NCBI GenBank assembly: GCA_963830455.1
Contig: CAWHMT010000004.1
Location: 558,001-622,000, forward strand
Direction: 5' to 3'
Origin: 20CM-2-65-7 sp963830455
GTDB taxonomy: Bacteria; Gemmatimonadota; Gemmatimonadetes; Gemmatimonadales; GWC2-71-9
Length of the DNA stretch: 64,000 nucleotides
The notes below the pieces were generated by a model. The model did not search any database and had not been told where the DNA came from. It was given only the letters and a program-made list of their open reading frames with translations. The position numbers and the translations under genes are program-made. The stretch's first letter is position 1. Every line of letters begins with the position of its first letter. Of the stretch, positions 1-12,190 are shown piece by piece.

Positions 1-917
1 AAGCTGAAGGGCACGCGCTTGGCCGCGGGCTCCTGGAACTGCGCCCAGTCGATGGTCCGCGGGTTGCCCTGGGGATGGATGTCCCATACCCAGGCGCCCC
101 AGGGCGAGTTCCGGTTGGTCGTCGACTCGATCAGCGTGAGCGGGCCCAGGATCTTGGCGTTCACGACCTCGCGCGCCTTCTGGTGACTTTCCGACTGCCG
201 GTTCTGGTGCCCCAGCTGGAAGACGATCTTCGAGCGCTTGACGGCGTCGTGCATCGCGATCGCTTCCGCTTCGGTCCGGGTCATGCACTTCTCGCAGTAC
301 ACCGGGATACCGCGGTTCGCGGCCTCGATCGTGATCGGCGCATGCCAGTGGTCGGGCGTGGCGACGATCACTGCGTCCACCTCACCGCTCGCGAGCAGGT
401 CGGTATAGCGCTTGAAGCGTTTGGCGGCCGGATTCGCCGCACCGCCGCCCGGACGCTGCATGACCTGTGACGCGGCGATGGCCCGCTCGGAACGCACGTC
501 GAACAGGTCGCACACGGCGGTCAGGGCGACGTTGAGGTCGTCCTGGCCCAGATAGGTCTCGAGCTCCTTGTCGCGCGGGTCTTCGTCATGGTTCTTCTTG
601 GCCTCCTCGATCCAGTCGGGGTGTGCGAAGCCGGCGTGCCGCACCAGCGACTCCCCTTCGCCACCGTACCCGATGATGCCGAGGCGAATCCGCTTGCCCG
701 GCGGGCGCGAGACTGCGTTCCGAATCACCGCGGGACCGCTCTCGCTCACCCCGAGCTCGGCGAGCAGAGCGCGGCGTTTGACGTCGTCGCCCGCTTTCTT
801 CCGGAGGAATTCCACGAAAAACACGCCGAAGACGGGAACCGACACCAGCGCCTTGAGGACGCTGCGGCGCGACATGGTTAGCCATTGGTTGCCGGTAGGT
901 TTCTGTTGGTCAGTCAT
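1..917 (-). CDS. Gfo/Idh/MocA-family oxidoreductase with Tat signal (C-terminus beyond window)
   Basis: Predicted NAD(P)-dependent sugar or inositol-type dehydrogenase, exported folded through the Tat system. The start at 917 overlaps the stop of the DoxX gene by 8 bases (ATGACTGA), so it is the last visible gene of the PFOR operon. Seen: a twin-arginine motif SRRSVLK around residues 16-22 followed by a hydrophobic stretch; a Rossmann loop IGYGGEGES near residue 75; and the sequence VIVATPDHWHAP before the active-site region. The usual Glu-Lys-Pro motif reads CEKCMT here, so Cys replaces the conserved Pro. Family members with a Tat signal are common in Bacteroidota, Planctomycetota and Gemmatimonadota, and their substrates are mostly unknown. 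A shorter start at 875 (MSRRSVLK) is possible. The substrate cannot be inferred. Confidence 0.85.
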   Translation of the reverse strand, partial: MTDQQKPTGNQWLTMSRRSVLKALVSVPVFGVFFVEFLRKKAGDDVKRRALLAELGVSESGPAVIRNAVSRPPGKRIRLGIIGYGGEGESLVRHAGFAHPDWIEEAKKNHDEDPRDKELETYLGQDDLNVALTAVCDLFDVRSERAIAASQVMQRPGGGAANPAAKRFKRYTDLLASGEVDAVIVATPDHWHAPITIEAANRGIPVYCEKCMTRTEAEAIAMHDAVKRSKIVFQLGHQNRQSESHQKAREVVNAKILGPLTLIESTTNRNSPWGAWVWDIHPQGNPRTIDWAQFQEPAAKRVPFS

Positions 918-1446
918 GGCCGGTGCTCTCCAAGACAGCGGGCGCAAGCGGCTGCGGTATCGAGCCGCTCTTGTTGCGGGCGAGGAATCGGTCCAGCCCG
1001 AAGCTCTGCTCCGTGGGATACGCAAGCACGACGAGTAGTGCGGCGAGCTCGATCAGGACCTTGTTCACGATCAGGTAACTGCCCTCGGCCGGGATCGGAT
1101 AGGTGTACCCGACGAATGGGGGCGCCGCGATATAGTAGAAGGCGAGCAGCACGATGCCGGCAATCGCAGACCAGCGCGTGAAGAGCCCGAACATGAGGCC
1201 GAGGCCGATCGCGACCTGGCCCCACATGTTGACGTAATCCACGACGGTCACCGCCCCGGGGCTCGCGGCGATGGCGACGAACACACCTTTGAACCACCAC
1301 TGCGATTCGGCGAGGTAACCGGCCGACGTCCAGTAGGGGTTGAGCAGTTTGGAGAGCCCCTCGTACAGGAAGTGCCATCCGATGAGGAGTCGCAGTGCGA
1401 CCATCGTGCCGACTTGAAATTTCGGCGAGGGTGTCCAGGGCATCAT
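910..1446 (-). CDS. DoxX-family membrane protein
   Basis: Integral membrane protein of about 178 residues with four predicted helices. Seen: ALRLLIGWHFLYEGLSKL in helix 1, which fits the DoxX motif, then long hydrophobic stretches around residues 60-80, 85-110 and 125-145 of this model. DoxX relatives occur in thiosulfate:quinone oxidoreductase and in oxidoreductase complexes, but most are uncharacterised. The start at 1446 overlaps the ApbE stop as ATGA, and the stop overlaps the start of the next gene, so it is translated as part of a chain. An upstream in-frame start at 1512 would lie inside the ApbE gene and adds no membrane helix, so I rejected it. Its role beside PFOR and ApbE is unknown. 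Confidence 0.8.
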   Translation of the reverse strand: MMPWTPSPKFQVGTMVALRLLIGWHFLYEGLSKLLNPYWTSAGYLAESQWWFKGVFVAIAASPGAVTVVDYVNMWGQVAIGLGLMFGLFTRWSAIAGIVLLAFYYIAAPPFVGYTYPIPAEGSYLIVNKVLIELAALLVVLAYPTEQSFGLDRFLARNKSGSIPQPLAPAVLESTGHD

Positions 1447-2377
1447 GGCTCCTTGCGCCATCCGCGTGAGCGGAATTGGCGGCCAGCAGAGTCCAGAATC
1501 AGGCACTCGCAATGCGCGAGCGACTCGACGAGCGCCAGGCCGCGCGCGGCGTCGAGGACGAAGAGAGCAGTGGCCAGCGCGTCGGCGGCCATCGCGGTGG
1601 GGGCGAGTACCGAAACGCTGGTGTGATGATCGGGGGAGCGGCCGGTGGCGCCATCCACGATATGATCGCCGCGCTCGTACTTACCCGACGTGGCCACGGC
1701 GGCGTCGGTGAGATGGATGACATCGGGGAATACGCCGGGGGCGTCCGGGTCCCAGACGCCGACGGTCCAGGGGCGGCCGTTTTCTCTCGTGCCCGCGCTG
1801 CGGATGTCGCCGCCCGCATTGACGAGAAAGCTGCGCACGCCGCCTTGCTTGAGCGTGCGTGCGATGGCGTCCACGATGTAGCCTTTGGCGATGCCGTCGA
1901 GTGTCAGCCCCATTCCTGCTTTGCCGAACCGAATGGCGTGTTTCGATGCGGCGACGTGCTGAACGCCCACCAGGGCCAGCGCCTCGGCGATTTCGGCATC
2001 TGGCCTTAGCAGCGGCTCGACGGAGATGTCGAACGCTCCTCGCGTGAGCGCGTGGTAACGGATTGCGCGGGCGACAACGTCGGCGAGCTCGGGCGGCGGC
2101 CCGTCCAGCCGGCCGGTGTCGTTGAGCACGGTCAGCGCCGACGCCGGTTCGAAGTGCGAGAAGATGGCGGTGAGCCGATCCATCTCGACAAACGCGCGGC
2201 CGATCGCCTCGTCGAGCAGTCCCTGCGTGGGGCCGAGCGCCGACACCGAGACCAGCGTGCCCATGGCGGGCCGGCCCGTGGTCACGATGACCGTGTTCCG
2301 GTCGACTCGGAGGGATTCTGTGGCAGCGGGCGTGATATCCGCGCGCTCGAAGCCGAGGTCGAGAAGCCGGTCGAGGG

Positions 2378-2381
<4 letters not shown>
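1443..2381 (-). CDS. apbE: FAD:protein FMN transferase (ApbE family)
   Basis: Transfers FMN from FAD to a Thr or Ser of target flavoproteins; Mg-dependent. Seen: GRPAMGTLVSV near the N-terminus, the DGIAKGYIVD active-site block, GGDIRSAG, HIVDGATGRSP and the C-terminal TAMAADALATAL metal/FAD region, in the usual order. At about 312 residues it has normal family length but no signal peptide or lipobox, so it is probably cytoplasmic, unlike most ApbE lipoproteins. I chose the GTG start at 2381 because it overlaps the PFOR stop by four bases (GTGA); an ATG at 2414 inside PFOR is also open. No obvious target flavoprotein (NqrC, RnfG) is in the window, so the protein it modifies is unknown. Confidence 0.87.
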
Positions 2382-5922
<3,541 letters not shown>

Positions 5923-5926
<4 letters not shown>

Positions 5927-7545
5927 GATACGAATGCCGGTTCGGGTGTGAGCTGAATCGCGTGCGAGGGGCATTGCTCGAAGCAGACGGCGCACCCGGT
6001 GCAGCGATCGTAATCGAAGGCATAGCGCAGGCCTGGCCCGAGCTTGGTGATCGCGCGCTCCGGACAGGCGCCGAGGCACGCGTCGCACTCGAAGCAGTTG
6101 CCGCAGGACAGACACCGCTTTGCCTCGAACAGCGCCTCGCTCGCCGTCAGCCCCTGGACCACTTCACCGAAGTCGCGCCGGCGGATCTCGATGGGGATGC
6201 GCGCCTGCACGTGCGGTGACACGTGTCGCGCGAACCAGAGGCGCAGCTGATCGAACGTGGCCTCGCCGCGGACCGTCGGCTTCTGGTAGACGGTGCCGCG
6301 CAGCCACGCGTCGATGTGACGGGCGGCCTTCTTGCCGTGGCCCACGGCCACGGTCACGGAGCGCTGTGCGGGAATCATGTCGCCGCCCGCAAACAGGCCC
6401 GGCCGGCCCGTCATCATGCCGTTGTCCACTTCGACCGTGCCGTCCGGCAGTGCCGCGCAGCCGTGCATCCCGGCGAGGAACCGCGTGTCCGCCTCCTGCC
6501 CGACGGCAAGGACGACGGCATCGGCCTCGAGTGTCTCGTACTTCCCCGTGCCGCGCGCCTTGCCGTCAGCGCCGACCTCCATCACCTCGATGCGCAGGTC
6601 GTGACCGTCCGCCGACGCAATGCTGCGCAGCCAATGAATCCGGATGCCCTCTTCCATCGCCTCGTCGGCTTCGAAGGGTAAGGCGGGCATGTGGGCGTAA
6701 TCGCGACGGTAGATGATGAGTGGCTCATGACCCATGCGGAGCGCGGTGCGGGCGGCGTCCATTGCGGTGTTGCCGCCCCCGTAGATGGCGACGCGCCGTC
6801 CCAGTTTCGGTGGCGCGCCGCGGCTCACGTCGTGGAGGTAGCTCAGCGCATCCACCATGCGCACCGCGTCGGTCGCGGGGATGTCCACGCGCTTGGAAAG
6901 GTGCGCCCCCACGGCCACGAATACCGCGTCGAAGGCGCCCGCCGACCACTCGCGCTCGAGGTCCTCCACGCAGTGGTCGAGCGTGATCGTGATGCCCATC
7001 TGCTCGATGCGTTGCACTTCCGCGGCCAGCACGTCGCGCGGCAGGCGGTAGGCGGGGATGCCGAAGTGCATCATCCCGCCGGCCAGCGCGCCGGCGTCGC
7101 GGATCTCCACGGAGTGTCCGAGGCGGCGCAGGTGGTAGGCCGCCGACAGGCCGCTCGGGCCCGCCCCCACGATCAGGACGCGCGCGCCGGTCGGCGGCGG
7201 AACCTCGGGCGTCCAGTCTTCGGCCAGCGCGCGATCGCCCAGGAACCGCTCCACCGCGTGGATGCTGACGGCCTCGTCCAGCTCGGTGCGATTGCACGAG
7301 GTTTCGCACGGGTGATAGCACACGCGCCCATGCACAGCCGGGAACGGATTGTCGTCGAGGATTCTGAGCCACGCCTCGCGGTCCTTGCCGGCCTGCGCCA
7401 GGGCGAGCCAGACCTGGACGTTCTCGCCGGCGGGACAGGCGTGGTTGCACGGAGGACGCAGATCGACGTACTCCGGCCGTCGCGTGCGCGACGGCCCGGT
7501 GCCCCGCTTGCGTCCCAGATCTACCGGCTGAGTGAGATCGGCCAT
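5923..7545 (-). CDS. GltD-like NAD(P)H/FAD oxidoreductase with C-terminal 2x[4Fe-4S] ferredoxin domain
   Basis: Probably moves electrons between NAD(P)H and ferredoxin for the adjacent PFOR. Seen, in order: N-terminal cysteine-rich Fe-S domain (CNHACPAGENV, CYHPCETSCNR); FAD-binding GAGPSGLSAAYHLRRLGH; NAD(P)-binding GGGNTAMDAARTALRMG; FAD-closing GLFAGGDM; then CLSCGNCFECDACLGACP and CTGCAVCFEQCP near the end. The core resembles the glutamate synthase small subunit, but the C-terminal ferredoxin extension and PFOR context argue against a role in glutamate synthesis; the GltB gene of this window is 44 kb away. The ATG is preceded by a strong GGAGGAGGA ribosome site, and this is the first gene of the operon. 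Length 540. Confidence 0.9.
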
Positions 7546-7561
7546 GCTCCTCCTCCCTCAA

Positions 7562-7576
7562 ACACAGCCCTGCTGT
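7562..7576 (-). other. short hairpin in the leader of the PFOR operon
   Basis: CACAGC and GCTGTG pair around a three-base loop, 16 bases upstream of the operon start codon and just before its ribosome site. It may only be chance structure. Confidence 0.25.
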
Positions 7577-7714
7577 GGAGAGGATGAGCTGAGGAAAACG
7601 TGAGGGTTCCTTCAATCTTGGGCGCGTGGTGGTTAGGAAAGGGTCTTGTTCGCCGCTATGAGGGACCCGTACCTTGGGAGTCGAGCAGGATACTCTCCAG
7701 CGGAGGTACCGACC

Positions 7715-8137
7715 GTGAAAGCGTCGATTGGGGCCGTCGTCCTGGCGTTGTGTGGGGCGGCGTTCGTGCAGCCGGGCACGCCGACCAAGGCGCAGACGAA
7801 GGTGACGGTGGTGATCACGTCGCCCCTGAACGGCGACACGGTGACGAGCCCGGTGCTCATCAAGCTGCGGGCGACCGGGGTTCGGATCGTCCCCGCGACT
7901 GTCGAGCAGCGCGGCACGGGCCATCATCACCTGTTCGTGGATCACGAGCTGAAATGGATCAACGACACGATCCCGGCTGGGAGCCCGGGGATCATTCATT
8001 TAGGGCGGGGCCAGACCGAGTTCCAGCTCGATTCCCTTGCGCCGGGCCCCCATCGCGTGATCGCCCTGATCGCGGATTGGAACCACGTTCCCCTGCACCC
8101 ACTCGTCGCGGATACGGTAACGTTCACGGTGAAGTAG
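7715..8137 (+). CDS. DUF4399 domain secreted protein
   Basis: Small exported protein of unknown function, 140 residues. Seen: an N-terminal hydrophobic signal (residues 1-25) and the DUF4399 signature GTGHHHLFVD with three consecutive His, followed by HLGRGQTEFQLDSL and PGPHRVIALIADW, which alternates as a beta-sandwich. The cluster of His suggests metal binding, but that is inference. GTG start at 7715 chosen because GGAGG lies 9 bases upstream; an in-frame ATG at 7646 would put a charged stretch before the signal peptide. It lies between the PFOR operon (divergent) and the Feo operon and is probably transcribed alone. Confidence 0.75.
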   Translation: MKASIGAVVLALCGAAFVQPGTPTKAQTKVTVVITSPLNGDTVTSPVLIKLRATGVRIVPATVEQRGTGHHHLFVDHELKWINDTIPAGSPGIIHLGRGQTEFQLDSLAPGPHRVIALIADWNHVPLHPLVADTVTFTVK

Positions 8138-8272
8138 CGCGTAGAGAGTGTTGTTCGAGCGGACTTGGGTCCCCCGGTGGCTCTACGGGGGCGGCGTAGA
8201 AGTGCCCGCCTAAAGTCTTCTTCATCATACCCACAACCCACCTTCAACGTCGACCCGTAGGCTTGCAATCTG

Positions 8273-10267
8273 ATGACCAGCGTCGCGAGCTGTCACGGAG
8301 AGGCGAGCGCGGTGACGGGCGGGCCTCGCGGTTTGCGCGTGGCCCTCGTCGGCGCCCCGAACGTCGGCAAGAGCGCACTCTTCAACCGCCTCACTGGACG
8401 CTACGTCACGGTCTCCAACTATCCCGGGACATCGGTCGAGATCGCGCGGGGCGCAGGGACATTCGGCGGCGTCGCAGGCGAGGTACTCGACACGCCGGGA
8501 CTGTACTCGCTGCTGGCAACGACCGACGATGAGCGTGTCGCGCAGCGTCTCCTGCTGGATGGCGCGGCCGACGTAGTCGTCCACGTCGTCGACGCGAAGA
8601 ATCTGCCGCGCATGCTGGCGCTCACCATTCAGCTCCTCGAGTTGGGCCGTCCGATTGTCGTCGCCCTGAACATGATGGACGAGGCCGAGCGGCTTGGCCT
8701 GCGACTGTTCCCGGGCGAGCTCGCGCGGCGTCTTGGCGTTGCGGTCGTCCCGGTGGTGGCGGTGACGGGGTGGGGAATTGACGAGCTGCGGTCCGCGATC
8801 CTGCATGCGCACGCGTCCCCCGTGCCGCTGCCCCCCGTCTATGGAAACGGTGTGGGCACCGCGCTCGGTAGGCTTCGCGACCGGCTCGCCGGCGTTTACC
8901 CCGTCCATCCGGCGGCCGTTGCGGCCTTGCTCCTCCAGGGCGATGCGAACGCCCAGGCCGCAGTGTGCCGTCATGAGCGGGATGGCGGCCGGCGGGCGAT
9001 TGCGGCGGCCCGCGACCTCGCCGGTGGTTTCGATGCCCCGGCCCCATACCGGGTCGCAGTCGAGCGGCAGCGCGCCGTCGAGGCGCTACTCGATCGCGTG
9101 CTGCTCGCCTCACCGCCCCGCAGCGGTGCGTACGACCGCCGGCTCTTGGAGTGGCTGGGTCGTGCGCTGGGCCGCCCGGTCGTGGGGGTTCCCGCGCTCG
9201 GTGTCGTACTGTATGTCGGACTGTACCTGTTCGTCGGGCGATTCGGAGGCGGCACTCTCGTGGATTGGCTCGAGCATGTGGCATTCGGCAGGTGGATCAG
9301 TCCGTTCTTCGAGCGGCTCTTCGCCGGGCTGCCCTCGGACGCCATGCGCGCGCTGTTCGTGGGCGAGTACGGACTGCTCACGCTGGGGCTGCGGTATGCC
9401 GTCGGCGTCATCCTGCCGATCGTTGGCGCATTCTTCTTGTTTTTCGCCGTGCTCGAAGACTCCGGCTATCTCCCGCGCATCGCCTTGCTTGTCGACCGCG
9501 TCTTCAAGCGCCTCGGTCTCTCGGGGCGCGCCGTGATTCCCATGGTCTTGGGGTTCGCGTGCGACACGATGGCGACGATGGTGACCCGTACTCTGGAGAC
9601 CCGCCGCGAGCGCGTGCTGGCCACACTGCTCCTCGCCCTCGCGATCCCCTGCTCGGCGCAGCTCGGCGTGATTCTGGCCCTCATGGCCGGCCAGCCGCTC
9701 GTGCTCGGCGTCTGGATCGCCGCAGTGGTTGGCACGTTCGTCCTGGTGGGCGCCGTTGGCGCGCGGGTCCTTCCCGGCGCGCCGCCGCTGTTTCACATGG
9801 AGCTGCCGCCGCTCCGCATTCCGCGCGCCGGCAACGTGCTCGTCAAAACGTACACGCGGATGCAATGGTACTTCCTCGAAGTCCTGCCGCTCTTTCTCCT
9901 CGCGAGCGTCCTGCTGTGGATCGCCGATCAGACGGGTATGCTCGCGGCTGCCGTGGCCGGGGTCGAGCCCGCCGTGACCGCCCTCGGCCTCCCCGCGGAA
10001 GCCGCACGCATCTTCCTGTTCGGCTTCTTCCGGCGCGACTACGGCGCGGCCGGCTTGTACGATCTCAATCATCAGGGTTTGCTCGATCCGGTCCAGCTCG
10101 CGGTGGCGGGCGTGACGCTCACGCTGTTCGTGCCGTGCATCGCCCAGTTCCTGATGATGATGAAGGAGCGCGGAGCGAAGACCGCGCTGGCGATGCTCGC
10201 CTTCATCACGCCGTTCGCATTCGGCGTCGGGTTTTTGGTGAACCTCGTGCTGCGGTGGTTGATATGA
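8273..10267 (+). CDS. feoB: ferrous iron transport protein B
   Basis: GTP-dependent Fe(II) uptake across the inner membrane. Seen: G1 GAPNVGKS (residues 27-34), switch region YPGTSVEIARG, G3 DTPGLYSL, G4 NMMD, then a helical spacer and the Gate domains from about residue 290. The core Cys motif is present as FACDTMATM, followed by AIPCSAQLGVI in the second Gate; FFRRDYGAAGLYDL is the usual late cytoplasmic loop. 664 residues, at the short end for FeoB. The start is uncertain: the ATG has no clear ribosome site, and a GTG 13 codons later lies behind GGAG. It is followed by a 61-residue Cys-rich gene (ATGA overlap) and a FeoA-like gene, forming a Feo operon. Confidence 0.95.
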   Translation: MTSVASCHGEASAVTGGPRGLRVALVGAPNVGKSALFNRLTGRYVTVSNYPGTSVEIARGAGTFGGVAGEVLDTPGLYSLLATTDDERVAQRLLLDGAADVVVHVVDAKNLPRMLALTIQLLELGRPIVVALNMMDEAERLGLRLFPGELARRLGVAVVPVVAVTGWGIDELRSAILHAHASPVPLPPVYGNGVGTALGRLRDRLAGVYPVHPAAVAALLLQGDANAQAAVCRHERDGGRRAIAAARDLAGGFDAPAPYRVAVERQRAVEALLDRVLLASPPRSGAYDRRLLEWLGRALGRPVVGVPALGVVLYVGLYLFVGRFGGGTLVDWLEHVAFGRWISPFFERLFAGLPSDAMRALFVGEYGLLTLGLRYAVGVILPIVGAFFLFFAVLEDSGYLPRIALLVDRVFKRLGLSGRAVIPMVLGFACDTMATMVTRTLETRRERVLATLLLALAIPCSAQLGVILALMAGQPLVLGVWIAAVVGTFVLVGAVGARVLPGAPPLFHMELPPLRIPRAGNVLVKTYTRMQWYFLEVLPLFLLASVLLWIADQTGMLAAAVAGVEPAVTALGLPAEAARIFLFGFFRRDYGAAGLYDLNHQGLLDPVQLAVAGVTLTLFVPCIAQFLMMMKERGAKTALAMLAFITPFAFGVGFLVNLVLRWLI

Positions 10268-10449
10268 TTGCTCGGCGCGTGGTCTGCGGCTTGTGCGCGC
10301 TGGAGTTCCTCGAGGACATGGGGCAACCAGTGTGTCGTGCCTGTCCGCTCGCCGGCATCTGCCACAACGTCCGTTGCCCGAATTGTGGCTATGAGAACGC
10401 CCTTCCGCCCGCGTGGCTCGCGCGCCTCGTGGGGGAGGACACTCGGTGA
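10264..10449 (+). CDS. FeoB-associated Cys-rich zinc-ribbon peptide
   Basis: 61-residue cytoplasmic peptide with seven cysteines: CGLC at 8-11, CRAC at 24-27, C33 and CPNC at 38-41. The spacing suggests one or two zinc ribbons or an Fe-S/iron-binding site. Its start overlaps the FeoB stop (ATGA) and its stop overlaps the next start (GTGA). Small Cys-rich partners (FeoC or FeoB-associated proteins) are known beside FeoB, but this one has the fold of a zinc ribbon rather than the FeoC winged helix; that is my reading of the motif, not a proven match. Confidence 0.75.
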   Translation: MIARRVVCGLCALEFLEDMGQPVCRACPLAGICHNVRCPNCGYENALPPAWLARLVGEDTR

Positions 10450-10814
10450 CGACGATCGAGTGGTTGCGCATGCGCCTGCTGCCTGGCGGGCCACGCGGCT
10501 GGGCCGATGAGTGCCCCACCGGAGTGCCCGTGCCGGAGGCCCACCGCTGCGCCGCGGTCGACTGCAAGTCGGTGCCGCTCACCAGTTTGTCGGAAGGCGA
10601 GCGCGGGTGTATAACGTGCCTACAGGATCCTGGATCAGCCAGCGCCGCAAAGGTGGCCGCGCTAGGCGCGCTCCCTGGGGTCGAGCTCGAGCTCGTCCAG
10701 CGATTCCCTGCATTTGTGTTTCGCATTGGCTACGCGGAGGTCGCTGTTGACACGCAACTCGCTGAGTCCATCCGCGTGCGCCGCATACCTCGTCTGAGAG
10801 GAAGGTTCAAATGA
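10446..10814 (+). CDS. FeoA-domain protein with N-terminal extension
   Basis: 122 residues. From about residue 43 it has the FeoA/SH3-like pattern: VPLTSLSEGERGCI, a small helix, ALPGVELELVQRFPAFVFRIG and a final short strand with VDTQLAESIRVRRI. FeoA is a cytoplasmic regulator or partner of FeoB. The first 40 residues are an extra segment containing two Cys (ECPTG, AVDCKS). GTG start at 10446 overlaps the preceding stop; the stop overlaps the next ATG. The gene order here (FeoB, Cys-rich peptide, FeoA) is reversed from the usual feoA-feoB. Confidence 0.75.
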   Translation: MTTIEWLRMRLLPGGPRGWADECPTGVPVPEAHRCAAVDCKSVPLTSLSEGERGCITCLQDPGSASAAKVAALGALPGVELELVQRFPAFVFRIGYAEVAVDTQLAESIRVRRIPRLRGRFK

Positions 10815-11356
10815 AACGGATTCAACTAATCGGTATCGGACTGTGTTTGATCGCTATGCCGCTCGTCGCCCAGGACACGACGCGACCGCTACCACCGGGC
10901 CAAGGGCCACGCCCCGGGATGGGGATGGGGATGCACGGACCGCATGGTGCGGGTGGCATGATGGGCATGATGCAGGGAATGATGGGCCCGATGATGAGGG
11001 TCATGGCGTATGAGCCGGGGCATTTGCTGGCCTGGAAGGACTCTCTGCGACTCACTAGCGATCAAGTCACCAGACTCACGGCGATCCGTGACGCGGCCAA
11101 GGCGGCTCATGACGCGGCTGCGGGCAGCGCGATGACGCACATGAATGCGGTGTCGCAGGCGTTTCAGGCCGCCGCTCCCGACACGAATGCGCTGCGAGTG
11201 CACTTCAACGAGGCGCATGCGGCGATGGGCAAGGCGCATGCAGTGATGCTCTCGGCGGCCGCGCGAGCGAAAGCCGTTCTCACCGACGCGCAGCGCCAGC
11301 GTGTCGACGTGTGGGCGAACCAGATGCAGCAGCAAATGCAGCAGCGCATGATGTGA
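10811..11356 (+). CDS. Met/His-rich secreted LTxxQ (Spy/CpxP-like) protein
   Basis: Exported protein of 181 residues: signal peptide ending near VAQD (residue 21), then a Gly/Met/His-rich stretch (residues 32-62: MGMGMHG, GGMMGMMQGMMG), then a helical part with LTSDQVTRL and LTDAQRQRV, the two LTxxQ motifs of the Spy/CpxP family. Known members act as periplasmic chaperones or metal sensors; the Met/His-rich head suggests binding of copper, iron or a similar metal. The ATG overlaps the FeoA-like stop (ATGA), so it belongs to the Feo operon, which makes a role in iron stress likely, though not shown. Confidence 0.78.
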   Translation: MKRIQLIGIGLCLIAMPLVAQDTTRPLPPGQGPRPGMGMGMHGPHGAGGMMGMMQGMMGPMMRVMAYEPGHLLAWKDSLRLTSDQVTRLTAIRDAAKAAHDAAAGSAMTHMNAVSQAFQAAAPDTNALRVHFNEAHAAMGKAHAVMLSAAARAKAVLTDAQRQRVDVWANQMQQQMQQRMM

Positions 11357-11376
11357 CATCTCACAATTGATTCACG

Positions 11377-11545
11377 GTGGCTTCACCACGGAATTGCTAG
11401 GTTGTACGCGGCCACCAGGAGCGGTGGCCAATGCGGGACGATGCAAGTCGCCGGCCGCATGTTCACCGGATGGAGTGCTTCCGGTATCAGAACGCGAAAT
11501 CCGACGACCTCCAGCCCCCGCTCGATTTCGGAACGAGCGGGGGCT
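11377..11545 (+). ncRNA. candidate structured RNA ending in an intrinsic terminator, upstream of hsp20
   Basis: Four or five consecutive hairpins without a convincing reading frame: GGTG/CACC around 11377-11388; GGCCACC (11410-11416) with GGTGGCC (11423-11429); ATGCGG (11431-11436) with CCGCAT (11455-11460), enclosing GAC/GTC; ACCGGA (11465-11470) with TCCGGT (11480-11485); and a 12-base terminator stem. The segment between the Feo operon and hsp20 could be a small RNA, or a leader controlling hsp20. I could not match it to a known riboswitch family. Confidence 0.4.
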
Positions 11546-11554
11546 GATTCTTTT
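11513..11554 (+). terminator. intrinsic terminator
   Basis: Perfect 12-base stem AGCCCCCGCTCG / CGAGCGGGGGCT around a 9-base loop, followed by GATTCTTTT. It ends the candidate RNA above and may also stop read-through from the Feo operon. Confidence 0.8.
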
Positions 11555-11643
11555 CACGGGCGATTCACCCTGGATTCACCTGCATACGAATAGATTGCCC
11601 CGCAGCATCAGAGAGATGTTTCCCCGCAGAGGAGGTGAATTCT

Positions 11644-12129
11644 ATGTTCGGAGTGATTCGCAAGGCCCCACGTGATCCATGGTTCGAGATGCTCTATAAC
11701 CTCGAGCGGCGTATGGGTCGGGGGTTCAATGAGCCCTTCATGGGCTTGGATTGGCCGGGTGTGGAGGTAACCACCGCGGCATGGACGCCAGTGGTCGACA
11801 TCTTCGAGGAGTCGGATTGTCTGCGCATTACCGCGGAGGTGCCGGGTGTGAAGCCGGAGAACGTGAAGATCCTCGTCGAGGGCAATCTGCTCACGATCCA
11901 GGGAACGAAGGAGCAGGTGGCGGAGGCAAAGACGGAAAAAGTGCATCGCTATGAGCGGACGTATGGCTCGTTCGAGCGCACCTTTACGCTCCCCACGACC
12001 GTGGATCCGGAGCACATCAAGGCGCAGTATGAGGCCGGTGTGTTGACGCTGACGCTGCCCAAGATCGAGAAGGCCAAACCCCGTCAGATCGCCGTCGAGA
12101 TCACGCCGGAGAAGAAGCTGAAAGCATGA
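11644..12129 (+). CDS. small heat shock protein (Hsp20/alpha-crystallin family)
   Basis: ATP-independent holdase chaperone that forms oligomers in the cytoplasm. Seen: alpha-crystallin domain from about residue 46 (WTPVVDIFEESDCLRI) through GVKPENVKILVEGNLLTI to the conserved YEAGVLTLTLPK; short N-terminal arm with aromatic residues; Lys-rich tail instead of a clear IxI motif (IAVEI may serve). 161 residues. The ATG at 11644 lies 8 bases behind AGGAGG; an upstream GTG at 11635 is inside that ribosome site and was rejected. A terminator lies 90 bases upstream, so it has its own promoter in 11555-11630, where two ATTCACC repeats occur. I see no CIRCE or ROSE-type element with confidence. Confidence 0.93.
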   Translation: MFGVIRKAPRDPWFEMLYNLERRMGRGFNEPFMGLDWPGVEVTTAAWTPVVDIFEESDCLRITAEVPGVKPENVKILVEGNLLTIQGTKEQVAEAKTEKVHRYERTYGSFERTFTLPTTVDPEHIKAQYEAGVLTLTLPKIEKAKPRQIAVEITPEKKLKA

Positions 12130-12152
12130 GCTGGGTGCCGGCGTGTGAGCCG

Positions 12153-12183
12153 TCAGCCCTCGCCGTTGATGAGCGAGGGCTGA
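12153..12183. terminator. bidirectional terminator between hsp20 and the globin gene
   Basis: Perfect 11-base stem TCAGCCCTCGC / GCGAGGGCTGA with a 9-base loop, between two convergent genes. The T-run is weak on both sides, so it may work only in part. Confidence 0.65.
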
Positions 12184-12190
12184 TGTGTGT

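Noticed and set aside
8171..8191. CCCCCG/CGGGGG hairpin as terminator of the DUF4399 gene
   Set aside because: Stem of only six bases and no T-run after it.
11401..11485. GEMM (cyclic di-GMP) riboswitch
   Set aside because: GGGACG and a CCGG stem recall it, but the conserved tetraloop receptor and the AAACC segment are missing.
11367..11675. 102-codon frame across the hairpin region upstream of hsp20
   Set aside because: It crosses a strong terminator and overlaps the hsp20 ribosome site; no domain seen.
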